A stretch of 64,000 nt of DNA from Alteromonas sp. 5E99-2 (GCF_017368475.1 NZ_JAFNJE010000014.1:41854-105853), one strand, 5' to 3'. Positions 47,898-60,135 are shown, numbered from the stretch's first letter. Made by a program: numbers and translations. Notes: generated from the letters alone by a model not told the origin.

Positions 47898-50666
47898 TTA
47901 ATGTGCTTCTTCCCAGTTTAATCCTGTGCCCACTTCGACTTCTAATGGTACAGAGAGTTGAGATGCATTTTCCATGATTGTTTTAATCTTAGCGACGACT
48001 TTATCTACATCACATTCTTTGATTTCAAAAACTAATTCATCATGGACTTGCATAGTCATTTTCACGTCTGGCGCTTCTTTAACGCGCCATTTTTCAACTT
48101 CTATCATTGCTCTCTTAATGATATCAGCTGCAGTACCTTGCATTGGCGCATTGATAGCGGCACGCTCAGCACCTTTACGTCGAGCTCCATTACTTGCTTT
48201 TATATCGGGTAAATATAATCGTCTACCAAATACCGTTTCGACATAGCCTTGTTCCTTTACAAGAGCTCTCGTACTCTCCATGTAATCTAAAACGCCGGGG
48301 TAGCGTTCAAAATAAACATCCATATAAGCTTGGGCATCAGCTCTTGAAATATTGAGTTGCTTTGACAACCCAAATGCAGACATGCCGTAAATCAAACCAA
48401 AGTTAATGGCCTTAGCACTGCGCCTTTGGTTGTCAGTAACATTTTCTGGGGTAGTCCCGAATACTTCTGCTGCGGTTGCCCTATGTACGTCTAATCCCTT
48501 GTTAAACGCATTCAAAAGCCCTTTATCTTTAGACAAATGAGCCATTATTCTAAGTTCAATTTGAGAGTAATCGGCAGCGACGAACACATATCCGGATTCT
48601 GGTATAAACGCTTGGCGAACTCGTTTTCCTTCTTCTGTGCGAATAGGAATGTTTTGTAAATTAGGATCGGAAGAAGATAATCGCCCTGTAGCTGTAACGG
48701 CTTGATGGTAAGAGGTATGTACACGACCTGTTCTGTGATTAATCATCTTGGGTAATTTGTCTGTGTATGTCGACTTCAGTTTTGTGAGACTGCGGTATTC
48801 CATTAATTTTCTGGGAATTTCATAGTCTAGTGCTAGCTCTTGTAATACTTCTTCAGAGGTGGATGGTGCACCTTTTGGGGTTTTTTTAATGATTGGAAGA
48901 GACAGCTTTTCAAATAAAATGTGTTGTAATTGCTTTGTAGAGCTTAAGTTAAAGACTTCTCCGGCGGTTTCGTGAACATCAGTTTCTAACTCTTTTATAC
49001 GTACGGCTAAATCTTGGCTCTGTTGCGCAAGCAGTTGACTATCGATTTTTACGCCACACTGTTCCATTTTAGATAGGACATCACTTAAAGGTACTTCTAT
49101 TTGAGTTAGGACATCACTAAGTTCGCTTTCTTTTTCCAATTTATTGTTAAGCACTTGATGCAATCTAAAGGTAATGTCGGCGTCTTCAGCTGCGTACGGT
49201 GCAGCAATGTCGATATCAATAAGGTCGAAAGTTAATTGCTTTGCGCCTTTTCCAGCAATTTCTTCATAGCTGATGGTTTTATGATCTAGGTAAGCAAGGG
49301 CTAGGGCATCCATGTTGTGGCGGCTTGCTGTACTATTGTAAACGTAGCTTTCTAACATGGTGTCAAATTGAACGCCCTTTAAGGTTATACCTTCATTAGC
49401 AAGTACGTTTTTATCGTATTTTATGTGCTGGCCTACTTTTTTGATTTCTTCGCTTTCTAAAAGAGGCTTTAATTGTTCGAGTACCCAAGTTTTATCTAAT
49501 TGAGGTTGAGCTCCTTCCTGTTTGTGACCTACAGGAACATAGCAGGCTTCACCTTCTGTGACGCAAAATGAAAAGCCCACAATTTCTGCTTCCATGTAGT
49601 TTAGGCTTGTTGTTTCAGTATCTACTGCAACAAGCGGCGCTGTTTTAATTTTTTCTATCCAGCGGAATAAGTCTGATTCTGTGAAAACAGTTTCATAGTT
49701 TTCTCTAGAAATTGCTGATTCTACCTCTGCACTTTCGTTTTCAATTGTCTCGTCATTGGACGTTAGGGCGCTTTTGGGTGATGATTCACTATGTGCGTCC
49801 GTTAACCAGCGTTTAAATTCATACTCTGTGTAGAGTTCAATCAGCTTATCTGTATTTTCCGGGGTAGCGAGAAGGCTGTCAGGAGTATGTTCTAGTTCTA
49901 CATGAGTATCTATTGTAGCAAGAGTGTAAGATAAACGAGCTTGTTCTTCGTATTCTGCCATTTTTTTCGCGATAGTTTTTGAACCACGAAATCCCAAATC
50001 CGCTAATTTATCTAAATTATTATAAATGTCATTTATGCCGCCAACACCGTTTAGCATTGCTTGCGCACTCTTGTCACCGACTCCCGGAACACCTGGGATG
50101 TTGTCTACTTTGTCTCCCTTAAGGGCGAGGAAATCAATGATATGTTCCGCATGGACGCCAAATTTCTCAAACACACCATCGATATCGGTAACTTGGTTAT
50201 TCATAGTGTTGATTAGGGTAACGTGCTCATTGACTAGCTGCGCCATATCTTTATCGCCAGTACTGATGAGGCAAGCTCTACCTTGCTCAGATGCTTGACG
50301 TGCTAGTGTACCAATAACGTCATCGGCTTCTACATTTGGAACCACAAGAAGAGGAAGCCCCATGGCTTTTACTATTTCGTGTAACGGCGCTATTTGCTCT
50401 CTTAGCTCTTCGGGCATTGGAGGACGGTTGGCTTTATATTCGGAATAGAGATCGTTGCGGAAGGTTTTTCCTTTAGCATCAAATATGACCGCAATATGTG
50501 AAGGGTCATATTCCTTTATTAAGCTTTTTAGCATATTGACTACGCCATAAATTGCCCCTGTATCTTTACCTTTTGAGTTGGTTAGAGGAGGTAATCCGTG
50601 GAATGCTCTAAATAAATAAGAAGAACCATCTACTAAGATGAAGGGGGACGTATTGTCTTGTGGCAT
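47898..50666 (-). CDS. polA: DNA polymerase I
   Basis: 922 residues. The 5'-3' exonuclease (about 1-290) has VDGSSYLFRAFHGLPPL and GDKVDNIPGVPGVG. The 3'-5' proofreading domain (about 330-510) keeps the metal ligands in VAVDTETTSLN and AAEDADITFRLH, so proofreading should be active. The polymerase domain has AADYSQIELRIMAHLS, RRSAKAINFGLIYGMS and MQVHDELVFEI. It fills gaps in repair and removes Okazaki primers. Downstream are the four tandem RNA-like repeats. Confidence 0.98.
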   Translation of the reverse strand: MPQDNTSPFILVDGSSYLFRAFHGLPPLTNSKGKDTGAIYGVVNMLKSLIKEYDPSHIAVIFDAKGKTFRNDLYSEYKANRPPMPEELREQIAPLHEIVKAMGLPLLVVPNVEADDVIGTLARQASEQGRACLISTGDKDMAQLVNEHVTLINTMNNQVTDIDGVFEKFGVHAEHIIDFLALKGDKVDNIPGVPGVGDKSAQAMLNGVGGINDIYNNLDKLADLGFRGSKTIAKKMAEYEEQARLSYTLATIDTHVELEHTPDSLLATPENTDKLIELYTEYEFKRWLTDAHSESSPKSALTSNDETIENESAEVESAISRENYETVFTESDLFRWIEKIKTAPLVAVDTETTSLNYMEAEIVGFSFCVTEGEACYVPVGHKQEGAQPQLDKTWVLEQLKPLLESEEIKKVGQHIKYDKNVLANEGITLKGVQFDTMLESYVYNSTASRHNMDALALAYLDHKTISYEEIAGKGAKQLTFDLIDIDIAAPYAAEDADITFRLHQVLNNKLEKESELSDVLTQIEVPLSDVLSKMEQCGVKIDSQLLAQQSQDLAVRIKELETDVHETAGEVFNLSSTKQLQHILFEKLSLPIIKKTPKGAPSTSEEVLQELALDYEIPRKLMEYRSLTKLKSTYTDKLPKMINHRTGRVHTSYHQAVTATGRLSSSDPNLQNIPIRTEEGKRVRQAFIPESGYVFVAADYSQIELRIMAHLSKDKGLLNAFNKGLDVHRATAAEVFGTTPENVTDNQRRSAKAINFGLIYGMSAFGLSKQLNISRADAQAYMDVYFERYPGVLDYMESTRALVKEQGYVETVFGRRLYLPDIKASNGARRKGAERAAINAPMQGTAADIIKRAMIEVEKWRVKEAPDVKMTMQVHDELVFEIKECDVDKVVAKIKTIMENASQLSVPLEVEVGTGLNWEEAH

Positions 50667-51088
50667 TATTGTAGTACTTAATCGGTTATATGACTGTCAG
50701 GATGCCACAAGATACCTATAATTCAAATGAAAGAAAGAGGCTGCCCTGTGGATAAGTCTGTGTGAAAAACAGGGAAAAATATAAAAAAATAAATAACTTC
50801 TAAAATTAAATTAAAAATTATATTAAAATCAATGCGTTATGATGTTTTTGAGGTGAGTTGTCTTAAACTTTACTTTTTTATGAATGTGAATAAAACGACT
50901 GTAAAGATCTTAAGTAACATTTTAATTGAATAAAGATTAGCATAAATTTTTTAGCGCGTGATACTTTTGTTAATAATAAAAAAGCACAATTTTAGAAAAA
51001 AAGTGTTTATTTTTTTATAAGCAAAAAAAGGTTGTTCTCTGAAACGCCATCTGACCTAATAACAGCATAAGAGTAAAAATAGAAAGTT
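50667..51088. promoter_or_regulatory. Divergent polA/trkH intergenic region with a DnaA box
   Basis: 422 very AT-rich bases. A perfect DnaA box TGTGGATAA lies at 50747-50755, followed by GTCTGTGTG; CCCTGT and ACAGGG flank this stretch as a 6-base inverted repeat. The composite resembles that at 13190. Poly-A/T tracts fill the rest, up to the trkH start. I see no gene and no clear consensus promoter. Confidence 0.45.
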
Positions 51089-52540
51089 ATGCAATATAGA
51101 GCAATAATTCGTATTTTAGGGCTACTGGTTGCACTGTTTAGTGTAACAATGATTCCCCCTGCAATTGTGTCGTTAATTTATCAAGATGGCGGCGGCTTAC
51201 CGTTTGTAATGGCGTTTGTACTTTGTTTATTCACAGGGCTCGCTTTCTGGTACCCCAACCGAGATATGAAATCTGATTTGAGAGCGAAAGAAGGGTTTCT
51301 TATCGTTGTACTTTTTTGGACAGTGCTGGCGAGCTTTGGGGCGATCCCGTTTATGCTGCTCGATCAACCTGAAATGAGTATAACTGACGCAATCTTTGAA
51401 TCGTTTTCCGGTTTAACGACAACCGGTGCCACTGTTATTGAAGGTATCGACTTTTTGCCTCATGCAGTACAGTTCTATCGTCAGCAGCTTCAATGGCTCG
51501 GTGGTATGGGAATTATTGTGTTGGCTGTGGCGATATTACCTATCTTGGGGGTAGGGGGCATGCAATTGTATCGAGCAGAAACGCCAGGGCCTGTGAAAGA
51601 CTCTAAGATGACACCTCGTATTGCCGATACAGCAAAACACCTTTGGTATATTTATTTATCGCTCACCATTGCATGTTCGTTTGCGTATTGGCTAGCTGGA
51701 ATGACATTCTTCGATGCCATTTGCCATGCTTTTTCTACAATTGCGATTGGTGGCTTCTCTACTCACGATGCGAGTTTGGGATACTTTGACTCGCCAGTGG
51801 TGAATATAGTTTGTGTTGTGTTTCTTTGGATCGCAGCATTGAATTTTGCATTGCATTATTCTGCGGTAAATAATAAGACCTTGAAGGGCTATAAATATGA
51901 TCCCGAATTTAAGGCTTTCTTTTTTCTTCAAGTAGTTTTGATCTTAGTTTGTTTTTTTACCTTGGTGTTAAGTGGTTACTACACTTCCGCAGAGCAAGGC
52001 TTAGATCAAGCAATGGTACAAGCAGTTTCAATTAGTACTACCGCTGGTTTTGCTACTACAGATTTTGCGTCATGGCCTTTATTTCTGCCTATTCTCCTTA
52101 TCTTTTCAAGCTTTATTGGCGGTTGTGCAGGGTCGACCGGGGGCGGACTGAAGGTTATTCGAATAGTTCTACTTTATTTACAAGGAAAAAGAGAAGTAGA
52201 CAGACTTGTACACCCGAAAGCGGTTTATGCTGTAAAGTTAGGTGATAGGGCTGTTCCAAGTCGTGTTGTTGAGGCAATATGGGGGTTCTTTTCCGCTTAT
52301 GCGATTGTATTTGTAATTATTATGATTGGTCTAATTGCTACGGGACTGGATAACATTACCTCATTTACAGCCACCGCGGCGATGTTGAATAATTTAGGGC
52401 CTGGGTTGGGAGAGGTTGCATCCACCTATTCGTCTGTTTCAGATTCCGCTAAGTGGTTACTTGTACTTGCCATGTTATTTGGCCGTTTGGAAGTGTTCTC
52501 TCTATTAGTGCTCTTTTCGCCCACATTTTGGCGGGATTAG
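51089..52540 (+). CDS. trkH: Trk-type potassium uptake channel subunit TrkH
   Basis: 483 residues, about ten membrane helices in four M1-P-M2 repeats. The P-loop filter GLTTTGATV (about 108-116) and the later SISTTAGF, GGCAGSTGGGLKVIR and MLNNLGPGLG are TrkH signatures. It imports K+ with the cytoplasmic gating ring TrkA, encoded convergently 17 bases downstream. Such trkH/trkA adjacency is handy but not universal. Confidence 0.96.
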   Translation: MQYRAIIRILGLLVALFSVTMIPPAIVSLIYQDGGGLPFVMAFVLCLFTGLAFWYPNRDMKSDLRAKEGFLIVVLFWTVLASFGAIPFMLLDQPEMSITDAIFESFSGLTTTGATVIEGIDFLPHAVQFYRQQLQWLGGMGIIVLAVAILPILGVGGMQLYRAETPGPVKDSKMTPRIADTAKHLWYIYLSLTIACSFAYWLAGMTFFDAICHAFSTIAIGGFSTHDASLGYFDSPVVNIVCVVFLWIAALNFALHYSAVNNKTLKGYKYDPEFKAFFFLQVVLILVCFFTLVLSGYYTSAEQGLDQAMVQAVSISTTAGFATTDFASWPLFLPILLIFSSFIGGCAGSTGGGLKVIRIVLLYLQGKREVDRLVHPKAVYAVKLGDRAVPSRVVEAIWGFFSAYAIVFVIIMIGLIATGLDNITSFTATAAMLNNLGPGLGEVASTYSSVSDSAKWLLVLAMLFGRLEVFSLLVLFSPTFWRD

Positions 52541-52557
52541 TACTAATAACCTTGTTG

Positions 52558-53937
52558 TTAGCCAAAGAAGAATGCGCTAGGTTGAAACAGTTTTTCAACA
52601 TGGCCTATGTATTTTTTGTCTACCAAAAATAATATAACGTGGTCGTTGGCTTCTATTTCAGTATCGCCATGAGCAATAATTACGTTATCTTCTCTGACTA
52701 TTGCGCCAATGGTTGTACCTGGCGGCATTTTTATATCTTTTATTTGACGGCCTACCACTTTTGAGGTGTTTTCATCGCCGTGAGCAATGGCTTCGATAGC
52801 TTCCGCTGCGCCTCTCCGAAGTGAGTACACATTAACTATATCACCCCTGCGAATATGGGTAAGTAATGCTGAAATGGTGGCTTGTTGAGGAGAAAATGCA
52901 ATGTCTATTTCGCCTCCTTGGACAAGGTCAACATAGGCGCTGCGTTGAATTAACACCATGGCTTTTTGCGCACCCATTCGCTTGGCTAACATCGCCGACA
53001 TGATATTTGCTTCGTCGTCGTTTGTTACCGCAATAAAGGCATCAACATTTTCTACGTTTTCTTCTGCGAGTAATTCAGCATCTGATGCATCGCCACTAAA
53101 TACTATGGTTTTGTCTAAATGTTTCGATAAATATTCGGCTCTATCTGGGTGAAATTCGATGAGCTTTACGTTGTGTTTGTGCTCCAACTTTTTAGCGAGG
53201 CCTGCGCCAATTAACCCTCCGCCGGCAATCATTATGCGCTTGTAACTGCCTTCAAGCTTTTGTAGCTCGCTCATCACTGCACGTATGTGCTTAGTTGCAG
53301 CTATAAAAAACACTTCGTCATCGGCTTCAATAACCGTTGAACCGAGTGGTCTAATTGGTTTTCCTCGACGATATATAGCTGCGACTCGAGTTTCTACGTT
53401 GGGCATATGCTCTTTTAGTGCAGACAATGCATGACCTACTAAAAGGCCTCCATAATAGGCTTTAACGGCAACGAGGCTGGCTTTTCCGTCTGCGAATTCA
53501 ACAACTTGCAATGCGCCTGGATAATCAATAAGTCGCTTTATCGCTTGGGTAACTAATTGCTCTGGAGCAATGATATGATCTACTGGAATATCTTGCTGTT
53601 TATACAATTGTGATTGATAAATAATGTATTGTTCTGAACGAACACGTGCAATCTTAGTTGGTGTTTTAAATAAGCTATAAGCAACTTGGCAGGCTAGCAT
53701 GTTACTTTCATCGCTGTTGGTTACTGCAATTAACATGTCTGCGTCTTCTGCACCTGCTTTTCGCAATACATCTGGGTGAGAGCCCATTCCATGAACGCCT
53801 TGCAAATCAAGCCGGTCTTGTAACAAACGCAATCGTTCTTGATCGGAATCAATCACGGTGATTTCGTTTTTCTCTCCAACAAGGTTTTCAGCTAAAGAGC
53901 CGCCAACTTGTCCTGCACCCAGTATGATGATTTTCAT
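52558..53937 (-). CDS. trkA: Trk system potassium-binding/gating protein TrkA
   Basis: 459 residues: two RCK modules, each with a Rossmann motif ([13 protein letters not shown] at 7-19 and [13 protein letters not shown] near 240) and a C-terminal TrkA_C domain. NAD(H)/ATP binding controls TrkH. It is last in def-fmt-rsmB-trkA, the same order as in E. coli, 29 bases after rsmB. Confidence 0.97.
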   Translation of the reverse strand: MKIIILGAGQVGGSLAENLVGEKNEITVIDSDQERLRLLQDRLDLQGVHGMGSHPDVLRKAGAEDADMLIAVTNSDESNMLACQVAYSLFKTPTKIARVRSEQYIIYQSQLYKQQDIPVDHIIAPEQLVTQAIKRLIDYPGALQVVEFADGKASLVAVKAYYGGLLVGHALSALKEHMPNVETRVAAIYRRGKPIRPLGSTVIEADDEVFFIAATKHIRAVMSELQKLEGSYKRIMIAGGGLIGAGLAKKLEHKHNVKLIEFHPDRAEYLSKHLDKTIVFSGDASDAELLAEENVENVDAFIAVTNDDEANIMSAMLAKRMGAQKAMVLIQRSAYVDLVQGGEIDIAFSPQQATISALLTHIRRGDIVNVYSLRRGAAEAIEAIAHGDENTSKVVGRQIKDIKMPPGTTIGAIVREDNVIIAHGDTEIEANDHVILFLVDKKYIGHVEKLFQPSAFFFG

Positions 53938-53966
53938 AAATTCTTATTCTTCTGTACGACCTTACG

Positions 53967-55247
53967 CTAACCGTTCGACTTTACCAGTCGAGCATAATAG
54001 AAACCATCCATTTGTTCTTGGCCTGGCAAAATTTGTATATCGTCCATGTTTCTTGCTGCATCAATGGTGTTTTCTATGAAATTGTTTATTTGTTCACAAT
54101 TTTCTTTGGGTAAAATAGAGCACGTTGCATAAAGCAATGTGCCGCCGGGCTTTAACAATGGCCAAATGGCGGAAAGAATCTCAGCTTGTAATGTCACTAG
54201 TTTGTCGATATCAGTAGGCTTACGCAACCAACGAATATCAGGGTGTCGCCTGATCACACCAGTAGCAGAGCAAGGCGCATCTAAAAGAATTCGGTCGAAT
54301 TGCTCTCCATCCCACCAACTTTCTGGTTTAGCGCCGTCACCATGTACAATATTAAAACTGCACTTTAGCCTTTCCTGGTTTTCTTTTACTCGTAATAAGC
54401 GTTTTTCATCTGCATCTACCGCAGTAATGTGCGCCTTGGGAGCCAAGTTATATAAATGGCAGGCTTTACCACCGGGAGCGGTGCAGCAATCGAGAATTTT
54501 TTCATTATTTTGAGGATTAAGTAAAACAGCAGCTTTCTGCGCAGCACCGTCTTGAACAGCAAAAAAGCCTTCATCATAGCCAGGCAGTTCCGTCACATTA
54601 CAGTTTTCTACAATTAGTGCATACTCGCTGTGGGCTGGTTGCTGAAACTGCACTCCTTGGTTTGTTAAAAGTGAACAAAAGCGATCAAACTCTACTTGTA
54701 GAGTATTCACCCGTAACCATATGGGCGCTTTGCTATTCATATTTTCAATAACCTTGTCACAGTCATTGGGATAGGCAAGTTTGACTGTGTTGTAAATCCA
54801 CTTAGGTAAGCCTGATGCGATTTGAGGATCTTCTGGAATAGCAGGAGGAGAGCGTTGAATATCCCTAAGGATTGCGTTAACTAAGCCTTTGAGGCCATGA
54901 GCATTAAATAAGGTACATGCATTGACTGTTTCGTTTATTGCGGCATGTTCAGATACACGCATAAAGCCCAATTGATAAAGGCCAATTAGTAGTACATGCT
55001 CTACGATTTTTTTTGAACCTTTTAATGGCTTTTGTAATTTTGGGCGTAGCCATATTTGCAGTGTCGGTAAGTTTCTCAGCACGCCCAACACGGTTTCGTT
55101 GATCCAGTTTTTGTCTTTTGCTGAGGAATAACGTTCAAGCACAGGAATAAAAAGCTCCCGAGTTGAACGGCCTTCTTCTAGAACTTGATAAAGGATCCAG
55201 GCTGAATCAGCTCGTAGGTTTTGTCCAAATCTATGGTTCTTGTTCAT
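53967..55247 (-). CDS. rsmB: 16S rRNA (cytosine967-C5)-methyltransferase
   Basis: 426 residues. The N-terminal NusB-like helical domain runs to about 150. The Rossmann methyltransferase domain has [15 protein letters not shown] (SAM site), [20 protein letters not shown] (catalytic PC motif) and [15 protein letters not shown] (second Cys). It overlaps fmt by 4 bases. Confidence 0.97.
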   Translation of the reverse strand: MNKNHRFGQNLRADSAWILYQVLEEGRSTRELFIPVLERYSSAKDKNWINETVLGVLRNLPTLQIWLRPKLQKPLKGSKKIVEHVLLIGLYQLGFMRVSEHAAINETVNACTLFNAHGLKGLVNAILRDIQRSPPAIPEDPQIASGLPKWIYNTVKLAYPNDCDKVIENMNSKAPIWLRVNTLQVEFDRFCSLLTNQGVQFQQPAHSEYALIVENCNVTELPGYDEGFFAVQDGAAQKAAVLLNPQNNEKILDCCTAPGGKACHLYNLAPKAHITAVDADEKRLLRVKENQERLKCSFNIVHGDGAKPESWWDGEQFDRILLDAPCSATGVIRRHPDIRWLRKPTDIDKLVTLQAEILSAIWPLLKPGGTLLYATCSILPKENCEQINNFIENTIDAARNMDDIQILPGQEQMDGFYYARLVKSNG

Positions 55248-56173
55248 AAAGTGCCACCTACTGAGAACCAGTGAGCTCTACCATTGAGCACTTCTCCTGC
55301 GGATAGTGGCTTTTTACCGGGAAGCTGCATTTTAGTGATACATAGGGCTCCATTACCTGTAGCAACGGTAATGCCTGATTTGTCAGCACTGATGATTTGA
55401 CCCGGTGTAGCCCTGTTATCGTTAGATTCCACAACATGGCATTGCCAAACTTTTATTGCGGTTTCTTGAGTTTTAAACCATTGAACAGGCCAAGGATTAA
55501 AGGCTCTACAATTTCTTTCTAGTTGAGCAGCGTCGAGTTGCCAATCGATACAGGCTTCGTCTTTACTTAGTTTTTTTGCATAAGTTGCTAAGTCATCATC
55601 CTGAGAAACGGGCGTTAACGTATGATAATCCCGTAAAGTATCAACTAATGCTGTGGGGCCAAGTTTAGCAAGCTTTTCATAGAGAGATGTACTGGTATCG
55701 TCAGGTGTTATGCTTAATTCAGCTTTGAGTAGCATGTCTCCTGTATCCAAGCCTTCGTCCATTTGCATTATGGTAACGCCCGCTTTTTCATCTCCGGCCC
55801 AAATTGAGCGCTGGATGGGAGCTGCACCGCGCCATTTAGGAAGCAAAGAACCGTGAACATTTAAACAACCGTATGTCGGAGTCGTCAAAACGCTTAAAGG
55901 CAAAATAATACCGTAAGCGACTACGATCATTATATCTGCATTAAATGATGATAATTCTTCAACTGATGATGCTGATTTAAAGTTTTCTGGTTGGCACACT
56001 GGAAGACCGTATTCTAATGCTACCTTTTTTACATCACTAGCTTGTGGCTTTTTTCCTCGTCCAGCTGGACGATCTGGCTGTGTGTAAACCGCTGCAACAT
56101 CAAAGTCTGCATCTAGCAGAGCTTTTAAATGTAGAGCTGCGAACTCCGGTGTTCCTGCAAATACTATTCTCAC
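55244..56173 (-). CDS. fmt: Methionyl-tRNA formyltransferase
   Basis: 309 residues. [38 protein letters not shown] (catalytic Asn/His) and [10 protein letters not shown] are family signatures; the OB-like C-terminal tRNA-binding domain is full length. It formylates initiator Met-tRNA with 10-formyl-THF. It lies 9 bases after def. Confidence 0.98.
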   Translation of the reverse strand: MRIVFAGTPEFAALHLKALLDADFDVAAVYTQPDRPAGRGKKPQASDVKKVALEYGLPVCQPENFKSASSVEELSSFNADIMIVVAYGIILPLSVLTTPTYGCLNVHGSLLPKWRGAAPIQRSIWAGDEKAGVTIMQMDEGLDTGDMLLKAELSITPDDTSTSLYEKLAKLGPTALVDTLRDYHTLTPVSQDDDLATYAKKLSKDEACIDWQLDAAQLERNCRAFNPWPVQWFKTQETAIKVWQCHVVESNDNRATPGQIISADKSGITVATGNGALCITKMQLPGKKPLSAGEVLNGRAHWFSVGGTL

Positions 56174-56182
56174 CTAAGGTCC

Positions 56183-56692
56183 TTACTGTTTAGCTGCTAA
56201 GCGAGCTTCTTTTTCAAGTTTCTTTTTTATTCTTTGGCGCTTTAATGGCGATAAATAATCGATAAATAGCTTGCCTTGCAAATGATCAAGTTCATGCTGA
56301 ATGCAAATCGCCAATAAACCATCGGCTTCTAACTCGAACTGTTCGCCGTTTTTATCCCGCGCAACTACTGTTATTTCTTCCGCACGTTCAACTTTTGCAT
56401 AATTGCCTGGTACCGAGAGGCAGCCTTCCTCACTGATAGTTGAGCCGTTTTTTTTCGTTATTTCAGGGTTAATAAATACTCTTGGCGTATTTTGTTCTTC
56501 CGATACATCCATAACTACTACACGCACATGTCGATTAACTTGCGTCGCCGCTAAACCAATACCATTTTCGTCACGCATGGTTTCAAACATATCTTCTACT
56601 AGTTTGCGAATATCATCATTTACTTCTGACACAGGCTTTGCAACGGTTCTTAACCGCTCATCAGGAAAACTTAAAACTTCTAAAATGGCCAT
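56183..56692 (-). CDS. def: Peptide deformylase
   Basis: 169 residues. The three metal-site motifs are present: GIGLAATQV (about 44-52), EEGCLSVPG (Cys near 91) and [11 protein letters not shown] (HExxH). It removes the formyl group from new proteins. It leads the def-fmt-rsmB-trkA operon, divergent from the LysM gene. Confidence 0.98.
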   Translation of the reverse strand: MAILEVLSFPDERLRTVAKPVSEVNDDIRKLVEDMFETMRDENGIGLAATQVNRHVRVVVMDVSEEQNTPRVFINPEITKKNGSTISEEGCLSVPGNYAKVERAEEITVVARDKNGEQFELEADGLLAICIQHELDHLQGKLFIDYLSPLKRQRIKKKLEKEARLAAKQ

Positions 56693-56867
56693 AAATTTCT
56701 ATGCTCCGTTGTAACAATCAGCGAGCGTTCTCTCTCTGTTTTGTATTGATCTTGTTAACAATATTTTATTTTCAACAAATTAGGTTTATATTTTAACGCA
56801 TTATAGCGTTTAATGGCGGGATTATATCTGCCATACTCGTCACAATAGAGAAAAGTGGATTTTTAGA

Positions 56868-57950
56868 ATGATAAAAAAGTACCTTGCTCAACCTCTCCAG
56901 TTTCTAGTTTTAGTTGCCGCTTTATTTTGGGGTAGCAGTGTCTTTGCAATCTATGCTGCAGATATAAAGGAATCTGCTCCTAGCCGATATGTGGTTAAAA
57001 AAGGTGATACCTTGTGGGATATATCGGGTTTTTATCTTGATGAACCTTGGCGCTGGCCTGAACTGTGGATTAAAAATACCCAGATAGAAAACCCCCATTT
57101 AATCTTTCCCGGTGATGTTTTAGTTTTGTCTTTTACTGATGGCGTTCCATTTTTGACCCTTGAAAAGCAGAAGCAAAAATTTGTTCTGTCTCCAGAATCC
57201 AAACGTAAAGATAAAAATAGTGCTATTGATGTTCTTCCATGGACCTTACTTGAACCTTATATTGGGCAAAGCTGGGTTGTTAGTGCTGATGACTATATTG
57301 TTTTACCTAAGGTATTAGGGAATGGAGAGGGCAGTATTACTTTTGCTAATAACGACGTTTTATTAACTAAGCAGTCAGAACGATCTGAAGAACAGTTATA
57401 TATCACTCGTAATATGGGTAGCATTAGGGATATGGAAGGCAATGAGCTGGGCGTACAGCTTAATCATGTTGCAGATGCTGAAGTACTAATTGATGAATTG
57501 GATTCAGAATGGTTGATACAAGTAAAAAATAATAAAAGAGAAGTTGTTCAAGGTGATGTGTTGTGGAATGCGCCTGAATATGATCGAGAAAGTTTAGTTT
57601 TGAAACCTGCAGAGAACGCTACTGGGCATGTAATTGGTGGATTTGATGATCATTACTTATTTGGAAAGTTCGATGTGATAATTGTCGATTTGGGTAGCGA
57701 TGAAGTTAGTCCTGGAAGTGTGCTAGGCATTTATGCACAGGGGCCAGATATTGTTGGCAAGAAAAAACCTAAATATGTAGAAAAATCAGACACAGCCCTG
57801 AGATCTTTAGAAGAAGGGGAAACAGTTTCTCAACCTGCAATTAAAATGGGTGAATTAATTGTTTTCTCAGTATTTGATTCTGTGAGTTACGGCATAATTA
57901 CGCGTTCTAAAAAATCGATTAAGCGTGGGTTCGTGGTCGGTAAACCATAG
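56868..57950 (+). CDS. LysM-domain exported protein
   Basis: 360 residues. A hydrophobic signal segment occupies about 8-31. A single LysM domain (about 40-93, SRYVVKKGDTLWDISGFYL then HLIFPGDVLVL) should bind peptidoglycan glycan. The remaining 260 residues are a conserved, mostly beta C-terminal region with no catalytic motif I recognise. Genes of this type regularly stand between def and dprA in gammaproteobacteria. Function unknown, probably envelope upkeep. Confidence 0.88.
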   Translation: MIKKYLAQPLQFLVLVAALFWGSSVFAIYAADIKESAPSRYVVKKGDTLWDISGFYLDEPWRWPELWIKNTQIENPHLIFPGDVLVLSFTDGVPFLTLEKQKQKFVLSPESKRKDKNSAIDVLPWTLLEPYIGQSWVVSADDYIVLPKVLGNGEGSITFANNDVLLTKQSERSEEQLYITRNMGSIRDMEGNELGVQLNHVADAEVLIDELDSEWLIQVKNNKREVVQGDVLWNAPEYDRESLVLKPAENATGHVIGGFDDHYLFGKFDVIIVDLGSDEVSPGSVLGIYAQGPDIVGKKKPKYVEKSDTALRSLEEGETVSQPAIKMGELIVFSVFDSVSYGIITRSKKSIKRGFVVGKP

Positions 57951-58002
57951 AAACGGATTCTAAAGTACTAGTTTAGTATGAGCTGTGTAAGGAGTACACA
58001 GC

Positions 58003-59097
58003 GTGGAAAATTACAATTCAATTATGAGCTGGCTTGTACTAAGTCAGCTATCTTCAATAAAGCCTAACAAGTGGGTTCAGCTCTCCGAACAACACAACCT
58101 GACTATTGATGAACTATGCCGCTTGCCTTCAGATGACTGGTTAACAATCGGAATCCATCCTTCAATTGTTGAAAAGCGAAGTAAAGCTACTCATCTTGCT
58201 GAGTTAGCAATCCACTTTTTATCCAAGAATTCAGATGTGCAGTGCACGTATTACAGTGCTAGTGATTACCCTCAATCTCTTCGTTTATTATCTCATCCTC
58301 CCGCAGTGTTATTTATAAGAGGGAATAACAGTAATTTGCATGATCGACAACTGGCTATAGTTGGGTCTAGACATGCATCGAAGAATGGGCAATATACCGC
58401 AAAATCTTTTGCTCAAGACGTTGCGGAGCAGGGGATTGTTATAACCAGTGGACTTGCTCGGGGAATAGATAGTCAGGCTCACCTAGGAGCGCTAAACGCT
58501 AGTAACGGCCGAACAATTGCGGTTTTAGGTTGCGGAATCGACATTTGTTACCCAAAATATAATCAAGGGTTATTTGATAAAATTATTCAACGAAATGGCA
58601 CAGTAGTCTCGGAGTTTTTGCCTAATACCCCTCCAAGACCTCACCATTTCCCTTGTCGAAATAGAATTGTCGCTATGTTAAGTACGGGCGTTTTATTGGT
58701 TGAAGCAAAAATTCGTTCTGGTTCACTCATTACCTGTAATTTAGCTGCTGATATGGGTAAAGATGTATTTGCAGTGCCTGGGAATATTAACCATCCATTG
58801 AGTGAAGGGGCAAATTGGTTAATTCAGCAAGGTGCTAAATTGATAACTTCAAGTGCCGATATACTGAATGAGTTCAATGTTTATACAGTTGCTGAAGAAA
58901 AACCAGATTCTAAAAGAAAGGGCTTGGCAATAGATCCGATATTGGATAGTGTTGATTACGACGTTACACCATTATATGAAATAATAAAACGCAGTAAACT
59001 GTCTTCCAGTGACGTATTGACAGCATTACTAGAGCACGAGTTGCAAGGCTTGGTAACCGCCGTTCCAGGGGGGTACCTTAAGTTGAGAGGTGAATAG
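58003..59097 (+). CDS. dprA: DNA-processing protein DprA (Smf)
   Basis: 364 residues starting with GTG, preceded by AAGGAG at 8 bases. The Rossmann-like DprA core has [41 protein letters not shown] and [13 protein letters not shown]-terminal winged helix occupies about 300-360. DprA protects incoming single-stranded DNA and loads RecA in natural transformation. It begins the dprA-smg-yrdD-tsaC-hemF run. Confidence 0.95.
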   Translation: MENYNSIMSWLVLSQLSSIKPNKWVQLSEQHNLTIDELCRLPSDDWLTIGIHPSIVEKRSKATHLAELAIHFLSKNSDVQCTYYSASDYPQSLRLLSHPPAVLFIRGNNSNLHDRQLAIVGSRHASKNGQYTAKSFAQDVAEQGIVITSGLARGIDSQAHLGALNASNGRTIAVLGCGIDICYPKYNQGLFDKIIQRNGTVVSEFLPNTPPRPHHFPCRNRIVAMLSTGVLLVEAKIRSGSLITCNLAADMGKDVFAVPGNINHPLSEGANWLIQQGAKLITSSADILNEFNVYTVAEEKPDSKRKGLAIDPILDSVDYDVTPLYEIIKRSKLSSSDVLTALLEHELQGLVTAVPGGYLKLRGE

Positions 59098-59099
59098 CT

Positions 59100-59576
59100 A
59101 TGTTTGACATTCTTATGTATTTATTTGAAAGCTTAGTGCACAGTGAGTCGGAAATTCGCGTCGATCAAGATGAGTTAACTGATGAGTTAATTCGTGCTGG
59201 ATTTCATCACGATGAAATATTCAAAGCGCTTAATTGGTTAGAAAAGTTAGCTGCGCTTCAAGAAACTTCAACAACCCCTTATTTGTCAAAGCCTATCACC
59301 AGTGGTGTACATCGCATTTATACTCATGATGAAAGTTTAAGGTTGGATGTTGAAGCCCAAGGTTTCATGTTATTTTTGGAGCAAGCAGGTGTACTTGATG
59401 CCAACACACGAGAAATGGTTGTTGATCGGGTAATGGAAATAGACGCCAGTGAATTTTGTCTAGAAGATTTGAAATGGGTAGTGCTTATGGTGCTGTTCAA
59501 TGTTCCAGGTAAAGAAAATGCCTATGCACAAATGGAAGAGTTATTGTTCGAAGAGCCTGAAGGTCCATTACATTAA
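59100..59576 (+). CDS. smg: Smg family protein (DUF494)
   Basis: 158 residues, start [13 protein letters not shown], an acidic helical protein matching Smg/DUF494, with conserved [22 protein letters not shown] and [14 protein letters not shown]. Function unknown. The gene is almost always just after dprA, as here (2 bases). Confidence 0.94.
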   Translation: MFDILMYLFESLVHSESEIRVDQDELTDELIRAGFHHDEIFKALNWLEKLAALQETSTTPYLSKPITSGVHRIYTHDESLRLDVEAQGFMLFLEQAGVLDANTREMVVDRVMEIDASEFCLEDLKWVVLMVLFNVPGKENAYAQMEELLFEEPEGPLH

Positions 59577-59600
59577 TACTTTACGTTGTCACTTTGTTCT

Positions 59601-60135
59601 ATGAGTAAAGTTGATAAAGACCTTTTTGACGGCTTAACGTCTAAAGCTAGTTATGGCGTATGCCCAGAGTGTAAGGGCGAGCTATTAATAAAAAACGGTA
59701 AAAATGGGCCTTTTATCGGCTGTAGAAATTACCCAGCCTGCGAATTTATAAAACCTCTTACTGACACTAGCGTCGATGTTATTAAAAATATCGACGAATC
59801 TTTATGCCCTCAGTGTAATGAAGTGCTCCAGATTAAAAAAGGGCGCTTTGGTTTATTTATAGGTTGTTCAGCCTATCCGTCATGCGATTACATATCCTCT
59901 ACTCAAGCTAAAACAGAAACACAGGTTACCTGTCCTTTATGTAAAAAAGGGCAATTAATGGAAAAGACAAATCGCTATGGTAAGCGGTTTTTTAGCTGTA
60001 CTGATTACCCAAATTGTCGGTATGTGGTAAATTTCGCACCAATTCCGAAAGCTTGTCCTAAATGCGACTGGCTCATATTAATAAAAAAATCCGGGCAATA
60101 TCATTGTCCACAAAAAACATGTAGGTACATTGAGG